Shown: positions 49,783 to 62,039 of the stretch, piece after piece
Layout of the letters: every line of letters starts with the position of its first letter
Numbering within the stretch: the first letter of the stretch is position 1
DNA from: Corynebacterium wankanglinii
GTDB taxonomy: Bacteria; Actinomycetota; Actinomycetes; Mycobacteriales; Mycobacteriaceae
Length of the DNA stretch: 64,000 bases
NCBI GenBank assembly: GCA_014490595.1
Contig: CP061031.1
Coordinates: 1,054,001-1,118,000, forward strand
Direction of reading: 5' to 3'
Notes under the pieces: model-generated
What the model was told of the DNA's origin: nothing
The model's database searches: none
The model's input: only the letters and a program-made list of their open reading frames with translations
Program-made: the position numbers and the translations under genes

Positions 49783-50463
49783 TTAGGAATCCAGCAGGTC
49801 CGCGCGCGAGACCAACCCGGTCCGGTACGCGAAAAGTGCCGCGTGCACCCGGTCGCGCGACTGCGTCTTCGCCAGCACCCGGCCCACGTGGGTCTTCACC
49901 GTGGGCATGGAGATGAACATCCGCTCGGCGATCTCGCCGTTGCTCCAGCCCCGGGCAATCGCGATGAGTACTTCGCGCTCGCGCTCGGTGAGCTCACCCA
50001 GCGCGAGGCGGTCCGCGCGGGACAGGGCTACAGCCTCCTCTGTCGGAGCAGCAAGCTTTGCGACGATCTGGTTCGTCGCCCTCGGCGAAATCACCGCGTC
50101 ACCGCCTGCAACCGTGCGGATCGCGTCCAGCAGCGCCTCCGGTTCCGTGTCCTTGAGCAGGAACCCGCTCGCGCCCGCGCCAATCCCGCCGAGCACGTAG
50201 TCCTCGTCGTCGAACGTGGTCAGCACGATCACCTTGGTGTCCGGATGGTGCTGGGTGATACGCCGGGTGGCGGCGATGCCGTCGAGGACGGGCATTTGCA
50301 CGTCCATAAGCACAATGCCCACCGGATCGCTGTCGCACGCCTGCACTGCCTCCTCGCCGTTCGCGGCGAGCCAGCGGACCTCCATGTCCGGCTGGGAGTC
50401 CAGCACGTTGCGGATGCCGTGGAGAAACAACGCTTGGTCGTCTGTGAGTCCGAGAGTGATCAT
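49783..50463 (-). CDS. NarL/LuxR-type response regulator
   Basis: A 226-residue regulator: receiver domain (residues ~1-120) with phosphoacceptor Asp in IVLMDVQMPVLDG (near 53) and TTFDDEDYV switch; LuxR-type helix-turn-helix (~150-215) with LTEREREVLIAIARGWSNGEIAERM. It overlaps the kinase gene by four bases (ATGA) and should control the adjacent ABC transporter genes, as in other antibiotic-response modules. No binding site was assigned. Confidence 0.92.
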   Translation of the reverse strand: MITLGLTDDQALFLHGIRNVLDSQPDMEVRWLAANGEEAVQACDSDPVGIVLMDVQMPVLDGIAATRRITQHHPDTKVIVLTTFDDEDYVLGGIGAGASGFLLKDTEPEALLDAIRTVAGGDAVISPRATNQIVAKLAAPTEEAVALSRADRLALGELTEREREVLIAIARGWSNGEIAERMFISMPTVKTHVGRVLAKTQSRDRVHAALFAYRTGLVSRADLLDS

Positions 50464-51572
50464 GAGTTCAGCGGGATCCTTGCCGTTGTGGTCCAGGTGC
50501 CGGCGGGGGTGGCGGATGCGGTCACCGTGCCGCTGGAAAGCGCCGCGCGCTGCCGCATGCCCTCCACTCCGTGGCCCGGACGAGTGGTCGCGCCGGGAGC
50601 GACCGGGTTCGTCGTTTCTACCACGACGTTATCTGCGCCCCAGCGCACCGCGAGGTCGGCGCGGCCGGTGCCGTGCTTCATGGCGTTGGTCAGGGACTCC
50701 TGCACGATGCGCTGGACGGTAAGCGCGGTGGCCGGGGCCAGGTGCTCGGGAGGGGTGCCCTCGGCGGTGTATGCGACGTTAAGCCCGCCCGCATGGCTGG
50801 TGGCGACCAGGCCGTCGATGTCCAGTTGCGTTGCTGGTTCAAGGGGGCGCTGTTCAGCGTCGCGGAGCAGCTCCACCACGCCGCGCATCTGGCGCAGCGA
50901 GTCGCGGCCGACGTTGCCGATGGTGCGCAGCGCCTCGTCCTTCGCCTCCGGGGTGGCGGCAAAGCGCGCGCCGTCGGCCTGCGCGACGATGACGGTCAGC
51001 GAGTGGGTGACAATGTCGTGGATCTCTCGCGCGAGGTGGGCGCGCTGCTCCTGGGCATCGCGCTCGAACTGCTCACGCTGTCGGGCCAGATCCTTCTCCG
51101 CGGTCTCCTCGGCACGGCGGCGCAGCTCGCCGAACAGCAGCGCCACGGTCAGCAGAATGATGCTCCAGAAGACGTAGGGGAGTCGCTCGGCAGGCTCGAG
51201 CGCGGTAAGCGCGGGGATGACGAACGCGGTGGCTGCGGCGTCGCCAAGCAGCAGTGCACCCGTGGCGATGTCGCGGTGCGGGGCGGGCAGGTGGCGCCTG
51301 GCGATGTAGGCGGCGAACGGCGCCACGGCGATTGCGCCGACGGGGAGCGTGTTGCATAACGCCGCGGGAATGAGCACCGTAAGGATCGCAGCGAACGTTT
51401 CCAGCGGCCAGCGCCAGCGGGTAAACGGGGCCGCAACGGCGCAGGCCAGCAGTGCGAGCCCGACGACCAACTGCCGCGAATCCGGCAGCAGCCCAACTAG
51501 GCAGGCGACCAGCATGAACGCTGCCATGCCCGCATTGCGGATCCGCACTGCGCGGGTAGTGGAAAAGTTCAT
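50460..51572 (-). CDS. Sensor histidine kinase (HisKA_3 type)
   Basis: A 370-residue membrane kinase with about five to six N-terminal helices (to ~residue 150) and little extracellular loop, an intramembrane-sensing layout. The phosphorylated His lies in AREIHDIVTHSLTV near residue 190 (HisKA_3); the ATP-binding part has ESLTNAMKHG and GHGVEGMRQRA. It forms a pair with the overlapping response regulator and is likely to sense envelope stress together with the ABC transporter. Confidence 0.9.
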   Translation of the reverse strand: MNFSTTRAVRIRNAGMAAFMLVACLVGLLPDSRQLVVGLALLACAVAAPFTRWRWPLETFAAILTVLIPAALCNTLPVGAIAVAPFAAYIARRHLPAPHRDIATGALLLGDAAATAFVIPALTALEPAERLPYVFWSIILLTVALLFGELRRRAEETAEKDLARQREQFERDAQEQRAHLAREIHDIVTHSLTVIVAQADGARFAATPEAKDEALRTIGNVGRDSLRQMRGVVELLRDAEQRPLEPATQLDIDGLVATSHAGGLNVAYTAEGTPPEHLAPATALTVQRIVQESLTNAMKHGTGRADLAVRWGADNVVVETTNPVAPGATTRPGHGVEGMRQRAALSSGTVTASATPAGTWTTTARIPLNS

Positions 51573-51627
51573 GGCCGTCCACGCTACTTGCCGCCGCGGG
51601 CAGCCGCGTCGTACTGCGGTATGACGA

Positions 51628-51915
51628 TTAGGATTTCACCAGTCGAGCGATAGCGGCGGACGCCTCTTCGATCTTGGCGTCAGCATCTTGCCCGTCGCTG
51701 ATCGCACCGGCAACGCAGTGCCTCAAGTGGTCCTCCAACAAACCCAATGCCACGCCCTTCAGCGCCGCGTTTACGGCACTGATCTGGGTGAGGATGTCAA
51801 TGCAGTAGGCGTTTTCGTCGATCATGCGGTGAATACCGCGGGTTTGCCCCTCGATACGTTTGAGCCGGGCGAGGTAGCGGTCTTTATCGCCGATGTAGCC
51901 GTGGTCGTTCATCAT
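51628..51915 (-). CDS. csoR: CsoR-type copper-sensing repressor
   Basis: A 95-residue helical regulator. Family signature: a basic RLKRIEGQTRGIHRMI helix, then Cys (in YCIDIL), His (DHLRH) and Cys (HCVAG) arranged as the C-H-C copper-binding set of CsoR. AGGAGG precedes the ATG pair at 51915. It follows copB by 31 bases, so it probably belongs to the same transcript and represses it when copper is low. A matching operator is at 54228-54242. Confidence 0.9.
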   Translation of the reverse strand: MMNDHGYIGDKDRYLARLKRIEGQTRGIHRMIDENAYCIDILTQISAVNAALKGVALGLLEDHLRHCVAGAISDGQDADAKIEEASAAIARLVKS

Positions 51916-51946
51916 GGGCCTCCTGGATGGTGTGAGCGGTGTCGGG

Positions 51947-54144
51947 TCACTTGGATCGGTTGAGCATACGGTCGGCGCTGCCCTGTGGGGTGAGGTCGAG
52001 ACGGCGGAGCAACTGCGCATTGAGGGCGACGACGACGGTCGAGGCCGACATCAGGATTGCGCCGACGCTCATCGGCATCACGAACCCGATTGGGGCGAGG
52101 ATACCGGCGGCCAGCGGCACGGACAGCAGGTTGTAGCCTGCCGCCCACCACAGGTTCTGCTTCATCTTCCGGTAGGTCGCACGGGAGAGCTCGATGACCG
52201 AAAGCACCGAACGCGGGTCGGAGCTTGCCAGGACGACGCCCGCCGAGCCGATGGCCACGTCTGTGCCGGCACCGATCGCGATGCCGACATCGGCCTGGGC
52301 CAGCGCGGGGGCGTCGTTGACGCCGTCGCCGACCATGGCGACCTTGTGGCCCTCGCCCTGCAGTTCCTTGACTTTCGCGGCTTTGTGCTCGGGACGCACA
52401 CCCCGAAGACCCGGTCAATGCCCAGGTCCTTGGCTACGGTGTCCGCGACGGCCTGCGCATCGCCGGTGATCATCACGACCTGGGCGCCCGCAGAGTGCAG
52501 TGCGTCGACGGCGTCGCGGGACTCGGGACGGATCTCGTCGGCAAGCCGCAAGGCTCCGATCACCTCGCCGTCGGCGAGAACGTGCAAGATGATCGCACCT
52601 TCCTCGCGCCACTGGTCGGCGACCGGAAGCTCGTCTACGGAGTGCTGCTCAAGCAGGTAGGGGCCGCCGACTTCGACCGTTCTTGCCTCGACCGTCGCTT
52701 TCACGCCCACGGCTGGCGACGAGGAGAAGTCGCTGGCACTCGGCACAGCCACGTCACGGGTCTCCGCTGCACCGGTGATGGCGCGAGCGAGTGGGTGCTC
52801 ACTGTCCGCCTCGGCGGCCGCTGCCAGCGCGAGCACGTCTGCTTCCTCATATCCGCTGACGGGGTCGATCGCGGTGACGGTCGGTTCGCCTTTGGTGAGG
52901 GTGCCGGTCTTGTCGAACAGCACGGCGTCGACGTTGCGCATGGATTCAAGCGCGAGCCGGTCCTTAATCAGCACCCCGCCGCGGGCGGCGCGTTCCGTCG
53001 CGATTGAAACAACCAGCGGGATCGCGAGACCTAAGGCGTGGGGGCAGGCGATGACGAGCACGGTGATGGTACGCACGACCGCGTCGTTCGGTACCCCGGC
53101 GATCGTCCAGACTACGGCAGTCAGAATGGCCGCGCCGAGGGTGAACCAGAACAACCACGCGGCAGCCTTGTCTGCGAGGCGCTGCGCCCGCGATGACGAT
53201 TCTTGCGCATCGGTGACGAGCTTTTGAATGCCGGCCAACGCGGTGTCGCCACCCGTGGCCGTGACCTCGATGCGCAGACCCGAGTCTGCCGCGATGGTGC
53301 CAGCGACCACGTGCTCGCCTTCACCGCGGCGCACCGTTTTCGACTCACCGGTGACCATCGACTCGTCCATGCTGGCGCTGCCGTCGACAATCGTGCCGTC
53401 GGCAGGCACGGACGCGCCGGGCCTCACAATCACGACATCGCCGACCTCGAGGTCCGCCGGGGTAACCTTCACAACCTCGTCGCCGTCGACCTTCTCCGCC
53501 TCGTCGGGCAGGAGTGCCGCGAGCGAGTCCAGGGCGGAGGTGGTCTGCGCAAGGGAGCGCATCTCGATCCAGTGCCCCAGCAGCATAATGACCACCAGCA
53601 GCGCCAGTTCCCACCAGAAATTCAGCCCGTGGTCCAGCAAGTTCAGGCTCGCACCCCAAGAGGAGACGAAGGCGACCGTGATCGCGAGCGCGATCAGCAG
53701 CATCATGCCGGGTTTGCGGGAGCGGATCTCGGAGACAGCACCCGTCAAGAACGGGCGACCTCCCCAGAAGTAGATGACCGTGCCCAAAAGCGGCGAGATC
53801 CACCGGACCCATTCCGCGTCAGGCAGCTGGTAGCCGATGAGATGGGCGAAGGTTTCGTTAAATCCGACGACCGGGATCGCGAGAACCAGCATGATCCAGA
53901 AGAGCCTGCGGAACTGGGCAACGTGGTCCCCGTGACCACCGTGACCACCGTGACCACCGTGACCACCGTGACCACCGTGACCACCGTGACCACCGTGACC
54001 ACCGTGACCACCGTGACCACCGTGACCACCGTGATCTGTGTGACCTGCGTGGTCATGACTGCCGTGGGCCTCGTGAGTATCGTGTTCGTGGTGGCTGGCG
54101 TGCCCACCGGGTTGGGTGCCGGAGTGGGCGTGTCTGTCGTTCAT
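51947..54144 (-). CDS. copB: CopB-type (P1B-3) copper-translocating ATPase with a His-Gly repeat N-terminus, one frameshift as sequenced
   Basis: A metal-exporting P-type ATPase of about 732 residues. The N-terminal ~75 residues are a His/Gly-rich tail including ~11 HGG repeats; the membrane metal site is CPH ([10 protein letters not shown]), which defines the P1B-3 CopB group; DKTGTLT holds the phosphorylated Asp; MVTGESKTV and [10 protein letters not shown] are present. The frame changes near 52397-52402, between DRVFG and RPEHKAAKV. The ATG at 54144 has an AGAGGAC ribosome site. It should export copper; csoR follows. Confidence 0.9.
53931..54033 (-). repeat. 9-bp tandem repeat (about 11 copies) in copB
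   Basis: The unit CGTGACCAC (plus strand) repeats from 53931 to about 54033, coding Gly-Gly-His on the minus strand. Almost no variation is seen among copies. Copy number is likely to vary by slippage, in frame. Confidence 0.9.
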
Positions 54145-54224
54145 GGTTCTGTCCTCTCGTTGCAGTTCATCGTTGTGGTCGGTTCGGCCGTGCCGGGGCC
54201 TAGCACGACGGCCATCCCCCACGT

Positions 54225-54250
54225 TAATACCCCAGGGGGGTACATGTCTA
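54225..54250 (-). promoter_or_regulatory. copB promoter with CsoR-type operator
   Basis: On the plus strand TACCCC-A-GG-GGGGTA at 54228-54242 is a GC-rich dyad like CsoR boxes. On the minus strand it lies between TAGACA (54250-54245) and TATTAA (54230-54225), spacing about 15 bases. This is ~80 bases upstream of copB. Confidence 0.65.
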
Positions 54251-54315
54251 GGGTGTCCCGATCCGAACGACCTGACGTTTCACCTTTCGCACTCACGGGA
54301 CTACACTGCGCCGAC

Positions 54316-55395
54316 ATGCGAGTATTGGCGGCCATGAGCGGGGGAGTCGACTCCTCTGTCGCGGCCGCGCGCCTGGTGGAAGCCGGGCACGACGTCGTCG
54401 GTGTGCACCTTGCGCTGAGCAAGGACGCGCAGCAGACGCGCGAGTCTGCCCGCGGCTGCTGTTCCCTGGAGGACTCCGCCGACGCGCGCCGCGTGTGTGA
54501 TCACCTGGGCATCCCGTTTTACGTGTGGGATTTCTCCGACCGCTTCAAAGAAGAGGTCATTGACGATTTCGTCTGGTCCTACGAGCACGGCGAGACCCCG
54601 AACCCGTGCCTGCGCTGCAACGAGAAGATCAAGTTCGCGGCGCTGCTGGACCGGGCGGTGACCCTGGGCTTCGACGCGATCGCCACCGGGCACTACGCAA
54701 TTATCGACGACGCCGGCAACCTCCGCCGCTCCACCGACCCGAAGAAGGACCAGTCCTACGTCTTGGGCGTGCTCACCCGCGACGAGCTCGACCGTTGCAT
54801 TTTCCCGGTCGGCGACACGGAAAAGCCGCAGATCCGCGAGGAGGCCGCCCGCCACGGGTTCGCCACCGCGTCCAAGCCGGATTCTTACGACATCTGCTTC
54901 ATCCCCGACGGCAATACGCAGGCGTTTCTGGGCCGCTCCATCGGCATGCGCCCAGGCATGATCAAGGACACCGAGGGCCGCGAGCTGAAGGAGCACGACG
55001 GCGCGTTCCAGTACACCATCGGCCAGCGCAAGGGACTGAACATCCGCGTGCCTGCTGAAGACGGCAAGCCGCGCTACGTCACCGACGTGGACACCTCCAC
55101 CGGCACGGTCACCGTCGGCCCGCGCGAGGCGCTGCGCGTCACGGAGATCACCGCGGACCGGCTCAAGGTGCTGCACCCGGCGATGAAGGGCGAGCTCACC
55201 GCCAACGTGCAGATCCGCGCCCACGGCGGGGTGGTGGCCTGCACCGCGCGCATCGAAGACGACCAGATGACGCTCGCTCTCCACGAGCCACTCGAGGGCG
55301 TCGCTCGCGGCCAGGCAGCCGTGCTCTACCTGCCGGACCCGGACGGGCAGGGCGACATCGTGCTCGGCTCCGGCACCATCTGCGCGACGGCATGA
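54316..55395 (+). CDS. mnmA: tRNA-specific 2-thiouridylase
   Basis: Puts sulfur on U34 of tRNAs for Lys, Glu and Gln, with ATP and sulfur relayed from IscS. The 359-residue protein has the PP-loop SGGVDSS (residues 8-14), the catalytic NPCLRCN cysteine near 97 and [10 protein letters not shown] cysteine near 198. ATG 54316 was chosen for its family-like start [14 protein letters not shown]; the copper operator lies just upstream on the other strand. The stop overlaps the next start (ATGA). Confidence 0.95.
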   Translation: MRVLAAMSGGVDSSVAAARLVEAGHDVVGVHLALSKDAQQTRESARGCCSLEDSADARRVCDHLGIPFYVWDFSDRFKEEVIDDFVWSYEHGETPNPCLRCNEKIKFAALLDRAVTLGFDAIATGHYAIIDDAGNLRRSTDPKKDQSYVLGVLTRDELDRCIFPVGDTEKPQIREEAARHGFATASKPDSYDICFIPDGNTQAFLGRSIGMRPGMIKDTEGRELKEHDGAFQYTIGQRKGLNIRVPAEDGKPRYVTDVDTSTGTVTVGPREALRVTEITADRLKVLHPAMKGELTANVQIRAHGGVVACTARIEDDQMTLALHEPLEGVARGQAAVLYLPDPDGQGDIVLGSGTICATA

Positions 55396-56246
55396 TCGCG
55401 CCAACTGCCTTCGGCCTCGGACCGCTGCCCGGTACCGATCTCGCAGCCGCCGCCGACGTGGTGCTGTCCGAGTCGCCGCTGCCGCACATCCCGCAGCTGC
55501 CGGACCGCGGTGTCGGCTCCGATCTCGTCGGCCGCACCGCCGCAATGCTGGAGATTCCCGTCGCTCGCGGTCCCCGCGGCTGGCGCGTGGCGGCACGTGC
55601 GAGCAGGGACGCCGACCGGATGGAGCGCGACCTCGACCAGCTGGAGGAGCTCTGGCACGGCAAAGTGGACACCGTCAAGGTTCAGCTCGTCGGCCCGTTC
55701 ACGCTGGCGGCCGAGATCGAGATGCCCAACGGCCACCGCATGATCACCGACTCCGGCGCGCTGCGTGACCTCACGGACGCGCTGCTTGAGGTGTGCGTGG
55801 GGCACCGGAGGGACGTCGAGAAGCGATTTGGCAAAAGTGTGCTGCAGCTGGACGAGCCGCGCCTACCCGAGGTTGTCGCAGGCACGCTCAAAGGCGCGAC
55901 CGATTACGAAACCATCGCGGCGATCTCGGAGCCGCAGGAAACGTTCGAACGCTTCGGCGAGCACCTGCTCAATACGTCAGTGCTTCTCGACGACACCCCG
56001 TGGCTGACCTGCGACCCTCGCACCTGCAACCGTGACGCGCTGGCGAAACTGCTCGACCAGGGTGCCCGCATCGCGATCCCGACGATGCAGGCCCGCGAGC
56101 TCTACCGGGTGTTCGACGAGTTGCAGATCGACCCCGCCGAAACGACCGTGGACGTCTACACCGAGTCGGCCGCGACACTGGTGGGAACCGCGGCGAACTA
56201 CCGTGCGGCCCGGGAGATGGCCGAAGCGCTTACAGTGGAGGTATGA
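55392..56246 (+). CDS. MetE/UROD-fold protein (B12-independent methionine-synthase-like)
   Basis: A 284-residue protein resembling the C-terminal barrel of methionine synthase/uroporphyrinogen decarboxylase. Visible pieces: [18 protein letters not shown] at the start, [12 protein letters not shown], and [16 protein letters not shown] near 150 with LDEP as in MetE-like folds; later [15 protein letters not shown]. No full zinc-Cys/His set of MetE is apparent, so the catalytic role is unclear. It lies between mnmA and ligA, a position that is conserved in mycolata as I recall. Coupled by ATGA at both ends. Confidence 0.75.
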   Translation: MIAPTAFGLGPLPGTDLAAAADVVLSESPLPHIPQLPDRGVGSDLVGRTAAMLEIPVARGPRGWRVAARASRDADRMERDLDQLEELWHGKVDTVKVQLVGPFTLAAEIEMPNGHRMITDSGALRDLTDALLEVCVGHRRDVEKRFGKSVLQLDEPRLPEVVAGTLKGATDYETIAAISEPQETFERFGEHLLNTSVLLDDTPWLTCDPRTCNRDALAKLLDQGARIAIPTMQARELYRVFDELQIDPAETTVDVYTESAATLVGTAANYRAAREMAEALTVEV

Positions 56247-56626
56247 CTACGCCGCTGCACTGGGACAAAAAGAAGGCTGACTTCTCTATGGGAATCGTCT
56301 TCGGTGTGATGTTCTTTGTCGTGTTCGGCCTCATGATGGATGACATGCTCCTCGGCGCCGGAATCGGCGTTGCGTTCTTCGTCGCGTTTGGGCTCTTGCC
56401 AGATAAACGCGCGGCCGATTTTGACGGGCAGACACTGCGTCTCGTGGACAAGAAGGAAACCACAGAGCTCGACGCCGCCAGCATCGCCGACGTGATCATC
56501 AGTGAGTCGGGCGCGATGGTGGTGAAGACCGAGTTGGGGGAGAGCTATTCGGTCGAATCTGAAGGCGACAACCGGGGGTTGCAGGACTTCGCGGAAAAGC
56601 TGCGCGCGGAGCTGGCGCTCAACTAG
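56243..56626 (+). CDS. Small membrane protein of unknown function
   Basis: A 127-residue protein with two membrane helices (roughly residues 16-34 and 36-53) and a ~70-residue hydrophilic C-terminal domain with beta-type pattern (ADFDGQTLRLVDKKETTEL, ...GAMVVKTELGESYSVESEG). I do not recognise the family. It is translationally coupled to the MetE-like gene (ATGA overlap). Its end is followed after seven bases by the convergent exonuclease gene. Confidence 0.7.
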   Translation: MTTPLHWDKKKADFSMGIVFGVMFFVVFGLMMDDMLLGAGIGVAFFVAFGLLPDKRAADFDGQTLRLVDKKETTELDAASIADVIISESGAMVVKTELGESYSVESEGDNRGLQDFAEKLRAELALN

Positions 56627-56633
56627 CCCAGAA

Positions 56634-59403
<2,770 letters not shown>

Positions 59404-59414
59404 CAGATCACGCA

Positions 59415-59490
59415 GGGGGTGCGAGCGCGACCTGGGGAGAATGACGGATGTCGCACGGGGCAGGGAAGATCCGTCATTGGGGGTGCGAGC
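59415..59490. repeat. 12-bp direct repeats flanking an inverted repeat between ligA and the ACT gene
   Basis: GGGGGTGCGAGC occurs at 59415-59426 and 59479-59490. Between them AATGACGGAT (59440-59449) and ATCCGTCATT (59469-59478) form a perfect 10-bp stem with a 19-base loop. It may be a bidirectional terminator for the convergent genes. Confidence 0.6.
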
Positions 59491-60155
59491 TAGCGCAGCA
59501 TCGCGCCGACGATGCAGCCCAGGTCGCCGATCTCGCGTACCTCGGAGGCCAAAAAGTCCGGCCCGCCCACGCGGCCTACCACCACCACCATGTCGGTGCC
59601 GTGCAGCGGCGTCATGGTCAAAGCGGTACCCAGCTGAAACCATGCATCGGGAGCCCAACCGTCGAAGTCGGGCTGGAGGATGCGCGCACTGTCAATCGGC
59701 GGCATCTGCGGGTGGGAGCCATCGTCTTCCGGCGCGGCGGGGGAGGCGGCGGCGCGGGTCAGCCCGTCGTCGTTATTGCGCAGCACCACCGCCCATGAGG
59801 AGGTCACCGCGCTCGGCATGACGCGCACGAGCTCCCCCAGCGTGTCCGAGAGGTTGCCCGAATGCTCGGCGATCTTGGCCAGCATCTCTATCTGGCCGCG
59901 GCGGTCGACGCGCCCCGTGAACGGGCGGATCGAATCCACCTCGGCGCCGTCGACGGAGGCCACGGCTGTGATCAGGGTGTCCACCATCACGCCGGTGGGC
60001 AGGGTGACCACGATGTCGTCGGTCACCGTGCCGTCGGTGGAGGTCTCGACGATGTCTACCGAATTGATGTCGGCGTCGACCATGCCGAACGCCTCGGCGA
60101 GCTGACCGAGGCTGCCAGGGACGTCCGGAAGGGAAACGCGGATGAGGTACGACAT
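59490..60155 (-). CDS. ACT-domain protein
   Basis: A 221-residue protein with an N-terminal ACT domain (MSYLIRVSLPDVPGSLGQLAEAF..., residues 1-75), a central SAM/regulatory-type segment and a C-terminal region with HGTDMVVVVGRVGGPDFL. Position between ligA and gatC is conserved in mycolata as I recall (the Rv3013-like gene). The ligand, possibly an amino acid, and its target are not known. The ATG at 60155 gives the first ACT strand directly; the gene is divergent from gatC. Confidence 0.78.
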   Translation of the reverse strand: MSYLIRVSLPDVPGSLGQLAEAFGMVDADINSVDIVETSTDGTVTDDIVVTLPTGVMVDTLITAVASVDGAEVDSIRPFTGRVDRRGQIEMLAKIAEHSGNLSDTLGELVRVMPSAVTSSWAVVLRNNDDGLTRAAASPAAPEDDGSHPQMPPIDSARILQPDFDGWAPDAWFQLGTALTMTPLHGTDMVVVVGRVGGPDFLASEVREIGDLGCIVGAMLR

Positions 60156-60253
60156 GGCCTTATTTATAGCAACCGGGGGTGGCCGGGCGGTGTCACGGCG
60201 TGACGTAAGATAAGCCGCGTTACACGCCCACGTGATGCGGAAGGGATGGGACT

Positions 60254-60553
60254 GTGGCTGAGATTTCACGCGACGAGGTGTCGCGCATCGCACGCCTGGC
60301 GCGGATTGCGCTGAAAGACGAGGAGCTGGACGACATTGCCCAGCAGCTGGACACGATCGTGGACGCGGTCTCGAAGGTGCAGAGCGTGGACACCGAGGGT
60401 GTGACCCCGATGAGCCACCCGCACTCCATCGACGCGGGTATGCGCGAAGACGTGGTGAAAAAAACGTTGACGCAGGCTGAGGCGCTGGACCAGGCGCCGG
60501 CTGTGGAGGACGACCGTTTCGTGGTGCCTCAGATTCTGGGAGAGGGAGACTAA
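60254..60553 (+). CDS. gatC: Aspartyl/glutamyl-tRNA amidotransferase subunit C
   Basis: The 99-residue subunit that holds GatA and GatB together in the complex converting Glu-tRNA(Gln) (and Asp-tRNA(Asn)) to the amide. Typical start EISRDEVSRIARLARIAL, then the middle motif VDTEGVTPMSHPHS, and LREDV-type segment (MREDVVKKTLTQAEAL). GTG start preceded by AAGGGATGGGA. Followed by gatA after six bases. Confidence 0.95.
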   Translation: MAEISRDEVSRIARLARIALKDEELDDIAQQLDTIVDAVSKVQSVDTEGVTPMSHPHSIDAGMREDVVKKTLTQAEALDQAPAVEDDRFVVPQILGEGD

Positions 60554-60559
60554 GCAGAC

Positions 60560-62039
60560 ATGACGCAGTACACGATTCCGGCCGAAGGTCTCGTCGCAAA
60601 GCCAGCGCACGAGCTCGCAGCCATGATCCAGTCCGGCGAGGTTACCTCCCGCGAGGTCACGCAGGCGTTTTTGGACCGCATCGCTGAGGTCGACGGCGAG
60701 CTCGGCGCCTTCTTGCACGTCGGTGCCGAGGAGGCGCTGGCGGCTGCGGACAAGGTCGACGAGCAGGTGAAGAACGGCGAAACGCCGGCCTCTGCGCTCG
60801 CGGGAGTGCCGCTGGCGCTCAAGGATCTGCTGGTCACCACCGATGCGCCGACGACGGCCGCGTCCAAGATGCTCGAGGGCTACATGAGCCCCTATGACGC
60901 CACGGTGGTGTCGAAGCTGCGCGCAGCAGGCATCCCGATTCTGGGCAAGACCAACCTGGACGAGTTCGCCATGGGGTCTTCGACGGAAAATTCGGCGTAC
61001 AAGCCGACCAAGAACCCGCACGACCTCGAGCGGGTGCCGGGCGGCTCCGGCGGCGGCACAGCGGCGGCGCTCGCGTCCGGCGAGGCACCGCTGGGCATCG
61101 GCACTGACACCGGCGGCTCGATCCGCCAGCCGGCGTCCCTGACCGGCACCGTGGGCGTGAAGCCGACCTACGGTGGCGTGTCCCGCTACGGCGTGATCGC
61201 GTGCGCGTCCTCCCTGGATCAGGTGGGCCCCTGCGCGAACAACGTGCTGGACACTGCACTTTTGCACGAGATCATCGGCGGCCACGACGAATTCGACGCC
61301 ACCTCCGTGGACCGCGAGGTGGCGTCCTGCGCCGACGCCGCCCGAGGGGGCCTCCGGCGACCTTGCAGGCGTGACAATCGGCCGCGTGAAGCAGTTCGAG
61401 CGCCCCGGCACCCAAGAAGGCGTGAAGGAAGCCATCGACGCCGCCTACGCGCAGCTGGAGCGCCAGGGCGCAACTGTCGTCGAGGTGGATTGCCCAAGCT
61501 TCGAGGATGTTATGGGCGCGTACTACCTCATCCAGACCTCTGAGGTGAGCTCCAACCTCGCACGCTTCGACGGCATGCGCTACGGCCAGCGCGCCGGCGA
61601 CGACGGCACGCGTTCCGCCGAAGAGGTTATGGCCGCTACCCGCGGCGAGGGCTTCGGCGCCGAGGTCAAACGCCGCATCATCCTGGGCACCTACGCGCTG
61701 TCCGTGGGGTACTACGACGCGTACTACCTGCAGGCTCAGCGCGTGCGCACCCTGGTGGCGCAGGACTTTGCCAAGGCTTTCGAGGCGTGCGACGTCATCG
61801 CGGCGCCGTCCACGCCGACGACCGCCTTCAAGCTGGGCGACAAGGTGGACGACCCGCTGGCGATGTACAACTTCGACCTGTTTACCCTGCCGCTGAACCT
61901 GGCTGGTCTGCCCGGCATGTCGGTGCCGGCGGGCGAGGCCTCCGACACCAACCTGCCGGTGGGCCTGCAGCTGATCGCCCCGGCGTTCGAGGATGCGCGG
62001 CTGTACCGCGTGGGTGCCGCTTTTGAAGCCGGCCGTTAA
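60560..62039 (+). CDS. gatA: Aspartyl/glutamyl-tRNA amidotransferase subunit A, one frameshift as sequenced
   Basis: The amidase subunit: hydrolyses glutamine for ammonia used to make Gln-tRNA. About 493 residues. Ser-cisSer-Lys triad: Lys in LALKDLLVT (near 88), Ser in [15 protein letters not shown] (near 163), and the nucleophile Ser in [10 protein letters not shown] (near 187). The frame changes near 61338-61351, between VASCADAAR and [10 protein letters not shown], at a GGGGG run. GatA is required in bacteria without GlnRS; the loss is unlikely to be real. gatB is not in the window. Confidence 0.92.

Noticed and set aside
53931-54033. CRISPR-like repeat array
   Set aside because: The repeats are 9 bp, contiguous and in frame in a gene; no spacers.
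53203-54315. A long plus-strand frame of Val-Thr-Thr repeats joined to mnmA
   Set aside because: The reverse complement of the Gly-Gly-His coding repeat in copB; mnmA has a proper start at 54316.
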